A stretch of DNA of 10,687 nt from Hymenobacter sp. (GTDB taxonomy: Bacteria > Bacteroidota > Bacteroidia > Cytophagales > Hymenobacteraceae), in contig JANYFQ010000666.1 in assembly GCA_025362615.1 (NCBI GenBank), forward strand, positions 1 through 10,687, in the 5' to 3' direction. A program made the translations under genes and the position numbers. This document shows positions 1 to 6,504 of the stretch, piece by piece. The notes under the pieces are model-generated. The model ran no database searches, was not told the origin of the DNA, and was given only the letters and a program-made list of their open reading frames with translations. Each line of letters begins with the position of its first letter. Position 1 is the first letter of the stretch.

Positions 1-666
1 GTGAGCCGGATGCTGACCGTGCAGTACCGGATGCACGAGCAGATTATGCAGTTTTCGAGCGAGCAGTTTTACGAGGGCCAGCTCACGGCCGCACCCACCG
101 TCGTGCACACCGGTCTCGAAGCCTACGATTTACGCTTCGCCCCCGACCTGCCGGTCGAGTTTCTGGATACGGCCGGCTTTGGCTTCCAGGAAATCACGAT
201 TCCCGAAAGCCGCTCGACGGCCAACCCCGAAGAAGCGGATTTACTATTGAAAAGGCTGGCCCAACTGCTTGAACCCTACGACGCGGCCGAGCACGAAACC
301 GACCCGCTCAGCATCGGCGTGATTGCGCCCTACCGCGCCCAACTCAACTACCTGAAGGACGCGATGGAAGAAAACGACGAGCTTTCGGGCCTCATGCTGC
401 ACCGCCAATTGAGCGTGGGCACCGTCGATTCTTTTCAGGGCCAGGAGCGCGACATTATCGCCATCTCGCTGACACGCAGCAACTCGCACGGCGAAATTGG
501 CTTTCTGAGCGATATTCGGCGGATGAACGTGGGCATGACGCGGGCGCGAAAAAAGCTGCTCGTCGTCGGCGATTCGGCCACGTTGGGGGCGCACCCTTTT
601 TACAAGGCGTTTCTGGAATATGTGGAGCGCGTAGGCGGCTACCGCACGGCCTGGGAGATTCAATGA
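1..666 (+). CDS. UPF1/IGHMBP2-like superfamily 1 DNA/RNA helicase, C-terminal part (5' end outside window)
   Basis: This is the C-terminal RecA-like domain of a superfamily 1B helicase, which would use ATP to unwind nucleic acid in the cytoplasm. Visible in the 221 residues are the QYRMH motif (residues 8-12), an IGVIAPYRAQ segment near 105-114, the GTVDSFQGQE motif (140-149) and the arginine-finger motif NVGMTRARKKL (176-186). This order matches the AAA_12 domain of UPF1/IGHMBP2-like helicases. Walker A and B would lie upstream, so the gene is cut by the window edge. The GTG at position 1 is probably an internal valine codon rather than the start. The gene ends in TGA at 664-666. After it come about 175 bases with no clear gene before slyD. 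The family call is firm, but the substrate and cellular role cannot be told from this fragment. Confidence 0.9.
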   Translation: MSRMLTVQYRMHEQIMQFSSEQFYEGQLTAAPTVVHTGLEAYDLRFAPDLPVEFLDTAGFGFQEITIPESRSTANPEEADLLLKRLAQLLEPYDAAEHETDPLSIGVIAPYRAQLNYLKDAMEENDELSGLMLHRQLSVGTVDSFQGQERDIIAISLTRSNSHGEIGFLSDIRRMNVGMTRARKKLLVVGDSATLGAHPFYKAFLEYVERVGGYRTAWEIQ

Positions 667-841
667 GTGGATGAGCGAACGAGTAAGTGGGTAAATTTCT
701 GGTTTTGACGAGCTGATTATCTAAGGGATGGGTGGCAAAATCGGCGGTTCGCCCCGTTCTTTGCACACCAAACGAGCTTTGCGGCGGCTGAAAAAGTCGC
801 TCTGCCCATTCAACATTCAACTCTTAAATTTCAAAATCCCC

Positions 842-1363
842 ATGACGGCTATCGGCGAAAAAACCGTGGTTACCATCACCTACGACCTGAGCGTGACGGA
901 CGAAAACCAGCAGAAAGTATTGGTGGAATCGGCCGAGGCCGACGCGCCGATGGAATTTTTGTTCGGCATGAGCGGCCTGCCGCTCGAATTTGAAAGCCAG
1001 CTCGCGGGCAAAAACCCCGGCGACAGCTTCACTTTCAGCCTCACGCCGGAGCAGGCTTACGGCGATTACGACGAGCAGGCACTGGTTGAAATTCCGAAGG
1101 ACGTATTCATGATTGACGGCAAGTTTGACGGGGAGATGCTGGAAGTCGGCAACTTCCTGCCGATGGCCGACAACGAAGGCAACCATATGCAAGCCAAGGT
1201 GGTAGAGGTGGGCGACGAGGTGGTGAAGATGGATTTCAACCACCCGCTGGCCGGTATGGAAATGCACTTCAACGGGCTGGTGGCCAGTGTGCGCCCCGCC
1301 ACAGCGGTGGAAATTGACCACGGCCACGTTCACGGCCCCGACGGACACGCGGACGACAAGTAG
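842..1363 (+). CDS. slyD: FKBP-type peptidyl-prolyl cis-trans isomerase, SlyD family
   Basis: This is a cytoplasmic prolyl isomerase and folding chaperone of 173 residues. The FKBP core starts with KTVVTITYDLSV and includes the flap-edge motif AYGDYDEQ. The insert-in-flap chaperone domain follows (about residues 75-125), beginning IPKDVFM as in E. coli SlyD and containing the NHPLAGMEMHFN segment. The C-terminus has a short histidine cluster, HGHVHGPDGH, equivalent to the start of the metal-binding tail that in E. coli SlyD serves nickel delivery; here it is much shorter. The frame is open back to 728, but ATG 842 is chosen because homology begins there and an A/T-rich leader (TCTTAAATTTCAAAATCCCC) precedes it, as is usual in Bacteroidota. 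The upstream 38 codons look unrelated. The gene converges on acpH, with a palindrome between them. Confidence 0.93.
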   Translation: MTAIGEKTVVTITYDLSVTDENQQKVLVESAEADAPMEFLFGMSGLPLEFESQLAGKNPGDSFTFSLTPEQAYGDYDEQALVEIPKDVFMIDGKFDGEMLEVGNFLPMADNEGNHMQAKVVEVGDEVVKMDFNHPLAGMEMHFNGLVASVRPATAVEIDHGHVHGPDGHADDK

Positions 1364-1432
1364 CCCACTCGTCGGGCGAATCGCGTATGATTTGAATAAT
1401 TCGCGCGTAAATAGTTTTGGGGCAGCCTACGG

Positions 1433-1473
1433 CAGTGGCCGGACGAACCCTTCGGGAATTCGCCCGACCACTG
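1433..1473. repeat. Intergenic palindrome, copy 1 of the GTGGTCGGACGA family
   Basis: The 15-base arms CAGTGGCCGGACGAA (1433-1447) and TTCGCCCGACCACTG (1459-1473) pair with two mismatches around a loop with its own CCCTTCGGG mini-hairpin. The element lies between the convergent slyD and acpH genes and ends 5 bases before the acpH stop, so it could end transcription in both directions. No strong T-tract is visible on either side. The same design recurs at 5173-5217 and 5260-5328, which marks it as a dispersed repeat rather than a gene-specific terminator. Confidence 0.8.
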
Positions 1474-1478
1474 TCGTT

Positions 1479-2078
1479 CTAGAACAGCAAAAACTGCTGG
1501 GCGTAAGCCTGGGCCGCCGGGAAAAACGTCAAAAAATCGGCCTCATACGCGGCGTAATTGGCCTGCAATTCGACGGGTGCCGCGCCCATGCCGGAGCCGG
1601 GGCGGGCACGGCGGTCGAGGCCGGCGAGGGTACGGCCGATGCCCTCAAATGTAGCGTAGTTTTCGAGCCAGCCTTGTTGCACCATGTAGGGCAACAGGTA
1701 CTGGAAACGGAGCGGCATAAACGGCTCCTGGACAAGTAGTTGAGTATGAACGCGGGCGGCGAAAACAGGCAGGGTTTCGGGCGAAAACTGGTCGAAGTGC
1801 CGGGCCAGGAAATGGTCGAGAAATACATCGGACACCACGCCGGCGTACTTGCCGTGGCCAGCGGCGCGAAGGCGGGCCGTGCTGCGGCGCACGACGGGGT
1901 GCTGGTCGGTAAACGTGTCGAGGGCCCGGTGCAGGCGGAGGCCGGTTTGCACGGCCGGCGGGTAGGTTTCGAGCCGCCGGCCGGGCACGGCGTCGGCAAT
2001 GAAATTGCCGAGGAGAACGCTGCCGTAGTCGGGGGCAGCGGGTGGGCCGGAAAGCAGCAGGTGGGCAAGAAAATTCAT
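1479..2078 (-). CDS. acpH: Acyl carrier protein phosphodiesterase (AcpH / DUF479 family)
   Basis: The family hydrolyses the phosphodiester bond that joins 4'-phosphopantetheine to acyl carrier protein, turning holo-ACP into apo-ACP in the cytoplasm. The 199 residues compare with 193 in E. coli AcpH and align along their length: MNFLAHL at the N-terminus, GNFIAD (24-29), the HRALDTFTDQHP block (50-61), DVFLDHFLARHF (84-95) and a hydrophobic FFPAAQAYAQQ end. The conserved Asp and His residues expected to hold the metal (D29, H50, D54, D58, D84, D88, H89) are all present. ATG 2078 is chosen because MNFLAHL is the typical family start. The gene is divergent from the stress-protein gene (155-base gap) and convergent with slyD. 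The family is clear; activity on this organism's ACP is inferred. Confidence 0.92.
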   Translation of the reverse strand: MNFLAHLLLSGPPAAPDYGSVLLGNFIADAVPGRRLETYPPAVQTGLRLHRALDTFTDQHPVVRRSTARLRAAGHGKYAGVVSDVFLDHFLARHFDQFSPETLPVFAARVHTQLLVQEPFMPLRFQYLLPYMVQQGWLENYATFEGIGRTLAGLDRRARPGSGMGAAPVELQANYAAYEADFLTFFPAAQAYAQQFLLF

Positions 2079-2233
2079 GGCGATTGCGCCGGGCCGTCGC
2101 TGCTACTGGCGGTGGGCGCGGAGGTAATGCGAAAGTACGCGCTGGGTGCGTCAAGCCGCCCCCGGCACCATAACCTTCACCTTATCGGGCCGTAAGAAAA
2201 GGGCAAGAATTCATCTTAAAACTTTTCTTCCTA

Positions 2234-2743
2234 ATGGCCGACCAAACCGCTCTCAGCCACGACGTTTCCAAACTCGTGGAGAAAATAAAAGACATCAAAA
2301 TTGCGATGATGACCACGGCTGAGCCCGACGGTTCGCTGCATTCGCGCCCCATGTACACGCACGAGCCGCAAGCAGACGGAACGCTGTGGTTTTTCACGGA
2401 GGAGGACTCCAAGAAAATCGGTGAGGTAAAAAAAGACCGCCACATCAACCTGGGTTACGCCAACCCCGACGACAATTTGTACGTGGCCATCACCGGCACG
2501 GCGCAGGTTGTGACGGACCGGGCCAAAATAAAGGAGTTGTGGAGCGAAAGCCTGCGCGGCTGGTTCCCCAAAGGCTCCGACGACCCCAACATCGCGCTGC
2601 TGAAAGTAACCATCGAGAGCGGCGAATTCTGGGACACCCCCAACTCGACCTTGCTCCGCGCTTACGCCTACGCCAAAGCCGTGGTGACGGGCGAGCGGCA
2701 CCAGCCCGGCCCCGACGAGCAAATGCGGGTAGAGGTGCAATAG
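2234..2743 (+). CDS. Pyridoxamine 5'-phosphate oxidase-fold general stress protein
   Basis: This 169-residue protein belongs to the split-barrel flavin-binding PNPOx-like group often annotated as general stress protein 26. Visible family blocks are IKIAMMTTAEPDGSLHSRPM (about 22-41), LWFFTEEDSKKI (51-62), INLGYANPDDNLYVAITGTA (about 71-90) and the tail block RGWFPKGSDDPNIALLKVTI followed by GEFWDTP. Members bind FMN or a related flavin. The stress link comes from the family and no substrate is assigned. True vitamin B6 oxidase activity is unlikely because this shorter class is distinct from PdxH. ATG 2234 follows the A/T-rich leader TTAAAACTTTTCTTCCTA. The gene diverges from acpH, so the 2079-2233 gap must carry promoters for both; no convincing Bacteroidota -7/-33 pair stood out. 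An 88-bp inverted repeat begins 10 bases after the stop. Confidence 0.9.
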   Translation: MADQTALSHDVSKLVEKIKDIKIAMMTTAEPDGSLHSRPMYTHEPQADGTLWFFTEEDSKKIGEVKKDRHINLGYANPDDNLYVAITGTAQVVTDRAKIKELWSESLRGWFPKGSDDPNIALLKVTIESGEFWDTPNSTLLRAYAYAKAVVTGERHQPGPDEQMRVEVQ

Positions 2744-2753
2744 GGGGCGTTTC

Positions 2754-2841
2754 GCACGGAGTTTTTGAAGGAGTAAAGGGAGTTGAAAGGAGTGCATTTG
2801 GCCTCTTTTCAACTCCCTTTACTCCTTTAAAAACTCCGTGC
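2754..2841. repeat. Long inverted repeat with GGAGT-rich arms (terminator-like)
   Basis: The left arm 2754-2792 pairs with the right arm 2803-2841. The outer 35 bases match at 34 positions, followed by one mismatch, three further pairs and a loop of about 10 bases. The left arm holds four spaced GGAGT motifs (starting 2759, 2770, 2779 and 2789). The element lies in the gap between the convergent stress-protein and glycosyltransferase genes. Its right arm contains the glycosyltransferase stop codon (2827-2829) and its last four sense codons. It could end transcription in both directions. Its length and near-perfect symmetry also suit a small mobile or dispersed repeat. Confidence 0.85.
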
Positions 2842-3813
2842 AAAAAACCGCAAGAACAGCGAACTCCCACCCCCTAGCAAGCGGGCTAGCAACCCCGGCA
2901 CGGCGGTGGTTTGGCGCAGCAGCGCGTACAAATCCGTGGCCTCGCGCCAACGGCGGCGGCGCACGGCCTGGCGCAGCTCCCAGCGCAGGCGCACGGCCAG
3001 GGCACGGCGCTCCAGGGTGGTGCGACAGAGAGCTAATGCCTTGTAGCACACGACGATGGTAGAGGCCAGGAAAGGGTCTTCGAGCTGGTACTGGCGGGCC
3101 GACATCTGGCGCGGGTGCTTGCGTTTTTGGGTCAGGACTTCGTTTTGGTAGGCGAACTGCCAGTCGCGGGCAGCGCGGACCCAGAAGTCGAAGTCTTCGT
3201 AGGCGAGGGTTTCGTCGTAGCCGCCGAGGGCCAGCAGGCAAGCGCGGCGCATGAGCATGGTGGGCGTGGAGATGAAGTAGCGGGCCAGGATTTCGGGCAG
3301 CACGTAGCCCGTGGCGGGCGCGGGGTGCAGGCCGCCGTGCCCGTCGGGGCGATGGTGCAGGTGGAGGCGGCGGCCGGCTTCGGTGATGATTTCAGCGTTG
3401 TGGTAAGCCACACCCAGGGTGGGCGGCAAGGTTTGAACGAAGGCGGTTTGGCGCTCCAAGCGGTTGGGCAGCAGCACGTCGTCGGTGGCAAAGTCAATTA
3501 TCCAATCGCCCCGGCAGTGGGCCAGGGCTTGGTTGAAGGCACGGCAGTTGCCCACGTTTTGGGACAGCAGCAACAGGTGCCAGGTGGGGTTGTGAGCGGC
3601 GTAACGGGCCAGGATTTCGGGGCTGCCGTCGGTGCTGGCGTCGTCCACGAGCCAGACTTCGAGCGGGGGCTGGGTTTGGGCGAGGATGGAATCGAGGGCT
3701 TCGGCCAGGAAGGGCGCATGGTTGTGGCAGAGGGCGACGATGGAGATTTGGTGTTTCTTGTTTCTTGTTTCTTGGTTCTTATTTGGGACTTTGCCAAAGC
3801 GGTGATTGTGCAT
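2827..3813 (-). CDS. Family 2 glycosyltransferase with a 7-bp repeat in its 5' coding end
   Basis: This is a GT-A fold glycosyltransferase of 328 residues, probably acting at the inner membrane face to add a sugar to an envelope glycan. Visible are the Rossmann start ISIVALCHNHAPFL (23-36), the nucleotide-binding VDDASTDGS (56-64), the DXD-like DFATDD (107-112) and the acceptor-side GGYDETLAYEDFDFW (197-211). The C-terminal third is basic and may be amphipathic. No ATG, GTG or TTG lies in frame between the repeat and the catalytic fold, so the start must be ATG 3813. Residues about 12-20 (KNQETRNKK) are then encoded by a CAAGAAA repeat. Unit gain or loss there would shift the frame. The last codons lie in the palindrome at 2754-2841. 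The gene lies downstream of the flippase on the same strand. The sugar and acceptor are unknown. Confidence 0.88.
   Translation of the reverse strand: MHNHRFGKVPNKNQETRNKKHQISIVALCHNHAPFLAEALDSILAQTQPPLEVWLVDDASTDGSPEILARYAAHNPTWHLLLLSQNVGNCRAFNQALAHCRGDWIIDFATDDVLLPNRLERQTAFVQTLPPTLGVAYHNAEIITEAGRRLHLHHRPDGHGGLHPAPATGYVLPEILARYFISTPTMLMRRACLLALGGYDETLAYEDFDFWVRAARDWQFAYQNEVLTQKRKHPRQMSARQYQLEDPFLASTIVVCYKALALCRTTLERRALAVRLRWELRQAVRRRRWREATDLYALLRQTTAVPGLLARLLGGGSSLFLRFFARSF
3754..3780 (-). repeat. Heptanucleotide array A (CAAGAAA units on the minus strand), inside the glycosyltransferase frame
   Basis: Three exact TTTCTTG units on the plus strand (3754-3774) are followed by a degenerate GTTCTT (3775-3780). 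Read on the minus strand these are CAAGAAA units that form codons about 12-20 of the glycosyltransferase. The unit length of 7 is not a multiple of 3, so each added or lost unit changes the reading frame. The array is inverted relative to the longer array at 3862-3923. Confidence 0.9.
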
Positions 3814-3861
3814 GAGTTCAAGAGGCCAGAGTGGAACGAAACAATTTTAACGGCCCCGTTC

Positions 3862-3923
3862 AGAAACAAGAAACAAGAAACAAGAAACAAGAAACAAGAA
3901 ACAAGAAACAAGAAACAAGAAAC
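3862..3923 (+). repeat. Heptanucleotide array B, AGAAACA x 8.9
   Basis: Eight exact AGAAACA units (3862-3917) plus six bases of a ninth (3918-3923) lie in the 110-base gap between the flippase stop and the glycosyltransferase start. The array touches the flippase stop codon (TGA, 3924-3926). As a cyclic permutation the unit equals CAAGAAA, the same repeat as array A but in inverted orientation. No unit-to-unit variation is seen in the full units, which suggests recent expansion by slippage. It lies upstream of the glycosyltransferase start, so unit number could change leader length or structure. Confidence 0.95.
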
Positions 3924-5153
3924 TCAAACCCGCCGCAGCATCAGCCCCGCTCCTACTGCCAGCACCAAGCCGTAGCGCCCCGCTTGCGCCCACACGGCCC
4001 CGGCCAGGCCCAGGCGCGGCAACAGCGCCGCTAGCAACGCCACGTAAATAACCGCCGAAACGGCTTGCACGGCCACGTAGCGGCCGGTTTGGGCGCGGGC
4101 GGTGAGTTGGTAAATCAGCAACCAACTCAGAAATTTGGCCCAATCGGCGAGGAGTTGCGGGGCCAGCAGGGGCGCGGCGGCGGCCAAACGGGCGTTGAAA
4201 AGCAGCGGCAGCAGCCAGTGGCGCGTCAAATAAAGCAGGGCCAACCCCAGGGCCAGCGCCGGCGCCAGCCACGCCAGCGCCGCCCGCACGTAGGCGCGGG
4301 CTTCGGGGGGGCGCGGGGCCAGGGCGGCAAGCTGGGGGTAGAACACTGACGCCGCCACGGCCCCGAAAACCATCGTGTAATTGTCGGACAACTTGCTGAC
4401 GGCTTGCCACAAATCGGTGCGGGCGGGGCCGTAGGCGGCCAGCAGGTGCGCCCGCACGGCGTAATCGACGGCGCGGCCGAAAAGTAGCGTACTTGCCCCC
4501 ATCAGCCCGAACGCCAGCAGGCCCCGCAGCGCCACCCAGCTCGGGTATGCCAGCGCAGGCCACGGCCGGAGCAACCCGGCCCGGAGCGCCAGCATTGCTG
4601 TGAGCAATACACTCATTCCCTGACCCAACAGATAAGCCAGCCAGACGTGCGCCAGTGGCCAGCCCGCCGCCAGGGCCGCCGCCGCACCGGCCAACCCCAG
4701 CGCCGCCAGCGCAGCCGTGGCCGTCGCGTAGGCAAGCATTCGGCGGGCCGCCAGCAGCGCCGCAGCGAGCAGCGTCTGGGCTAGCAGCAGGGCCAGGCCA
4801 AACAGTAAAATACTCAATTCCAGGCAGCTAAAGCCAGCTCGCCCGGTTAGCGCCAGCACCACGGCGGCACCTGTCAAGGCAGCTGCGTTGAGCACCGCCG
4901 CCGCGCCCAGCCACGCCCGGTAGCGCGGGCTGCCGGGCCGCAGCGGGGCAAGGTATTTCGTCAGGCCGACGTGCGTCCCGTCGTTGGGCAGGGCCGTGAG
5001 CAGGGCCAGTAGGTTTTGGAATTGCGCCAGCGCCGTGAGGCCGCCCGCCGGGGCCAGCACCGCCACCAATTTATTGAGCAGCAGCGAGCCAACGGCGCGG
5101 GCGGCGACGGCGGTGCCGGCGAGTAGCAAGGTGCGCGGCTGGCGGGCAGGCAT
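3924..5153 (-). CDS. WzxE-like O-antigen / polysaccharide flippase
   Basis: This 409-residue integral membrane protein of the MATE/MVF-like polysaccharide transporter group probably flips undecaprenyl-linked glycan units across the inner membrane. About 10-12 hydrophobic helices span the length. The N-terminal block LTALAQFQNLLALL then LPNDGTHVGLTKYLA (39-69) and the central AYGPARTDLWQAVSKLSDNY (240-259) resemble the WzxE / O-antigen translocase family, as does the FYPQLAAL block (271-278). The frame is open to 5258, but the extra 35 codons are encoded by the intergenic palindrome at 5173-5217 and its flank. ATG 5153, preceded by a poly-A run, is the better start. The gene follows the acyltransferase gene and precedes the glycosyltransferase. 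The exact substrate is unknown. Confidence 0.87.
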   Translation of the reverse strand: MPARQPRTLLLAGTAVAARAVGSLLLNKLVAVLAPAGGLTALAQFQNLLALLTALPNDGTHVGLTKYLAPLRPGSPRYRAWLGAAAVLNAAALTGAAVVLALTGRAGFSCLELSILLFGLALLLAQTLLAAALLAARRMLAYATATAALAALGLAGAAAALAAGWPLAHVWLAYLLGQGMSVLLTAMLALRAGLLRPWPALAYPSWVALRGLLAFGLMGASTLLFGRAVDYAVRAHLLAAYGPARTDLWQAVSKLSDNYTMVFGAVAASVFYPQLAALAPRPPEARAYVRAALAWLAPALALGLALLYLTRHWLLPLLFNARLAAAAPLLAPQLLADWAKFLSWLLIYQLTARAQTGRYVAVQAVSAVIYVALLAALLPRLGLAGAVWAQAGRYGLVLAVGAGLMLRRV

Positions 5154-5172
5154 TTTTTTTGGGTGATTTGGG

Positions 5173-5217
5173 GCAGTGGTCGCACGAAGCCCTTCGGGCG
5201 ATTCGTCCGACCACTGC
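5173..5217. repeat. Intergenic palindrome, copy 2 of the GTGGTCGGACGA family
   Basis: The arms GCAGTGGTCGCACGAA (5173-5188) and TTCGTCCGACCACTGC (5202-5217) pair with a single mismatch. Between them lies GCCCTTCGGGC, itself a hairpin. The element lies 20-64 bases upstream of the flippase start on the minus strand, between same-strand genes, so it would be transcribed as part of the message if the genes form an operon. It could then act as an attenuator, a partial terminator or an mRNA-stabilising stem. Confidence 0.85.
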
Positions 5218-5259
5218 GGGGGTAGACTGCCCGAGGATTGTGGGCGCGAGTCGTTCAAC

Positions 5260-5328
5260 GGCGAGTGGTCGGACGAGGCCCTTCGGGCGATTGGCTACGC
5301 CGAACTACGTTTCGTTTGACCACTCGCC
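5260..5328. repeat. Intergenic palindrome, copy 3 (diverged, overlaps the acyltransferase 3' end)
   Basis: The outer arms GGCGAGTGGTC (5260-5270) and GACCACTCGCC (5318-5328) pair perfectly. The left inner part GGACGAGGCCCTTCGGGCGATT (split as GGACGAGGCC plus CTTCGGGCGATT) matches copies 1 and 2. The right half has an insertion with two CTACG words before TTTCGTTTGACCAC. The stop codon of the acyltransferase (5305-5307) and its last six or seven codons lie within this copy. Confidence 0.75.
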
Positions 5329-6372
5329 TGCCGAGTTCTGCAACTCCTTTCCCCACGTCAGGCGCAAACCAGCCGTAGCCCCCAAATGGCGCTTGAAACG
5401 CAGCAGCGAAGCGTTGGGACCGGTGGGCAGCGTAGAGGTGCCCAAGTCGAGAATTTCAAAATTGTTGACACCGGCGAAGTGGTGCAAACCTTCCGTCAGC
5501 AGCACCACGGGGCTGAAACTATTGCAATGCAAGGGGCTGGCGGGGTAGAAGTTATACAGCACCCGCGCATCCACCCGAATGGCAACCGTGAGGGCCGCCC
5601 ACTCCCCGTTGGGCTGCCGGACGGAAAACAGAAAATGGTCGTGCGGGAACTGCTGAAACAGGGCTTGCAGCCGGGCCAGCGGCAGCGGCGGGGCCTGCCC
5701 GCGCTCGGCCCGGCAGGCGACGATGAAAGCATGGGCCAGCGGCAGCAGCAGCGGCGGCTCTTGCTCGAAATGCAGACCGTGGCGAACGCATTTGGCCAGC
5801 CGCCGCCGCTCCGAAGGGTGCAAGTGGGCGGCGTAGGGCTGGCGCAGGTCGAGGGCATAGTTCTGTTCGGCCAGGACGACGCGGTAGCCGCGCCGACGCA
5901 GGATTTCAGCCTGTAAGGCGCTGGTGGCCGGGGCGTAGGCAAAGGCTGGCGGACGCAGCGTGAGGTGCCGGATGCAGCGGCTTGCCAGTTCGGTTTCGAT
6001 GGTTTCTACAAACCAACGCACCGGGTCGGCGGGCATATTTTCGGCCAGTTGCAGGCCCCCAAACGGGGCCTGACCGGGGCTGTGAGCGGCCTGGTTTTCG
6101 GCGTCTAGCCGGACGTAAAAAACGCCCGTCGTGCGGCCTTCTGCCGTGTTTTCGAGGAAAACCCCGAGTACCCGGCCACCGCCGTCGGCTTGCAGCGCCT
6201 GGTGCGCGGGCCGCACGAAAAGCCACGGCTCGAAGGCCAACGGCAAGCGCGGCGCGGGCGGGCCATCGGCCGCCGTCTCGGACCCGGTTTCGGCCGCGTA
6301 AATAACCCATTCGGGGCCGGCACCGACGGCAGTGATGGGGAAAGAAACAAGCGAAACGGGCAGCGCGGGCAT
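5305..6372 (-). CDS. GNAT / FemAB-like acyltransferase
   Basis: This 355-residue protein resembles GNAT-fold transferases of the FemAB-like kind, which move an acyl or aminoacyl group onto envelope precursors or small molecules. The central block LHPSERRRLAKCVRHGLHFE and the C-terminal blocks FLFSVRQPNGEWAALTVAIR, VLYNFYPASP and FEILDLGTST (followed by GPNASLLRFKRHLGA) match the second acyltransferase lobe of that group. The N-terminal half is less conserved and may be the first lobe. The frame is open to 6612, but the first 80 codons are low-complexity and overlap the divergent corA start, so ATG 6372 is chosen. The extreme C-terminus (AGEWSNET) is encoded by a palindromic repeat, so the original end was probably near LTWGKEL. 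The group transferred cannot be told. Location upstream of flippase and glycosyltransferase genes suggests envelope work. Confidence 0.72.
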   Translation of the reverse strand: MPALPVSLVSFPITAVGAGPEWVIYAAETGSETAADGPPAPRLPLAFEPWLFVRPAHQALQADGGGRVLGVFLENTAEGRTTGVFYVRLDAENQAAHSPGQAPFGGLQLAENMPADPVRWFVETIETELASRCIRHLTLRPPAFAYAPATSALQAEILRRRGYRVVLAEQNYALDLRQPYAAHLHPSERRRLAKCVRHGLHFEQEPPLLLPLAHAFIVACRAERGQAPPLPLARLQALFQQFPHDHFLFSVRQPNGEWAALTVAIRVDARVLYNFYPASPLHCNSFSPVVLLTEGLHHFAGVNNFEILDLGTSTLPTGPNASLLRFKRHLGATAGLRLTWGKELQNSAGEWSNET

Positions 6373-6415
6373 GGGCAGCAACAACGGAAACAGGCGGGCA
6401 AAGTACGGCACGGGC

Positions 6416-6443
6416 CGCGGGTTGCCGCGCCGGGCAACCCGCG
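6416..6443. promoter_or_regulatory. Perfect 11-bp inverted repeat in the acyltransferase/corA divergent gap
   Basis: CGCGGGTTGCC (6416-6426) and GGCAACCCGCG (6433-6443) are perfect reverse complements with a 6-base spacer. The gap 6373-6504 separates divergent genes and must hold both promoters. The element could be an operator, a leader hairpin or a remnant of a dispersed repeat. A second, weaker pair (ACCGGGC 6460-6466 with GCCCGGT 6476-6482) lies 22 bases before the corA start and could fold in its leader. Confidence 0.45.
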
Positions 6444-6504
6444 TGGCCCATCTTCGCGTACCGGGCCGGGGCCGCGCCCGGTCCTTCGCCCTTTTGTTTT
6501 CGTC

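Noticed and set aside
728..841. An N-terminal extension of SlyD.
   Set aside because: SlyD homology starts at 842, just after an A/T-rich leader; the upstream codons resemble nothing in the family.
2079..2233. Bacteroidota-type -7 boxes for acpH and the stress-protein gene (for example TACTTTCG near 2130 on the minus strand).
   Set aside because: The matches carry mismatches and no -33 box sits at a usual distance, so no promoter is called.
3754..3923. The short repeated units as a CRISPR array.
   Set aside because: The units are 7 bp, directly adjacent and without spacers; no cas gene is present.
3115..3975. A 286-codon plus-strand open frame across the glycosyltransferase and the 7-bp array.
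   Set aside because: It is antisense to a clear glycosyltransferase and ends in KKQETRN-type peptides, which are only the translated 7-bp repeat.
6341..6356. A further CAAGAAA-type repeat (AAGAAACAAGCGAAAC).
   Set aside because: It is only about one and a half units inside the acyltransferase coding sequence and can arise by chance.
6190..6504. An N-terminal extension of CorA.
   Set aside because: It overlaps the start of the divergent acyltransferase gene, is low-complexity, and ATG 6505 already gives a normal CorA length.
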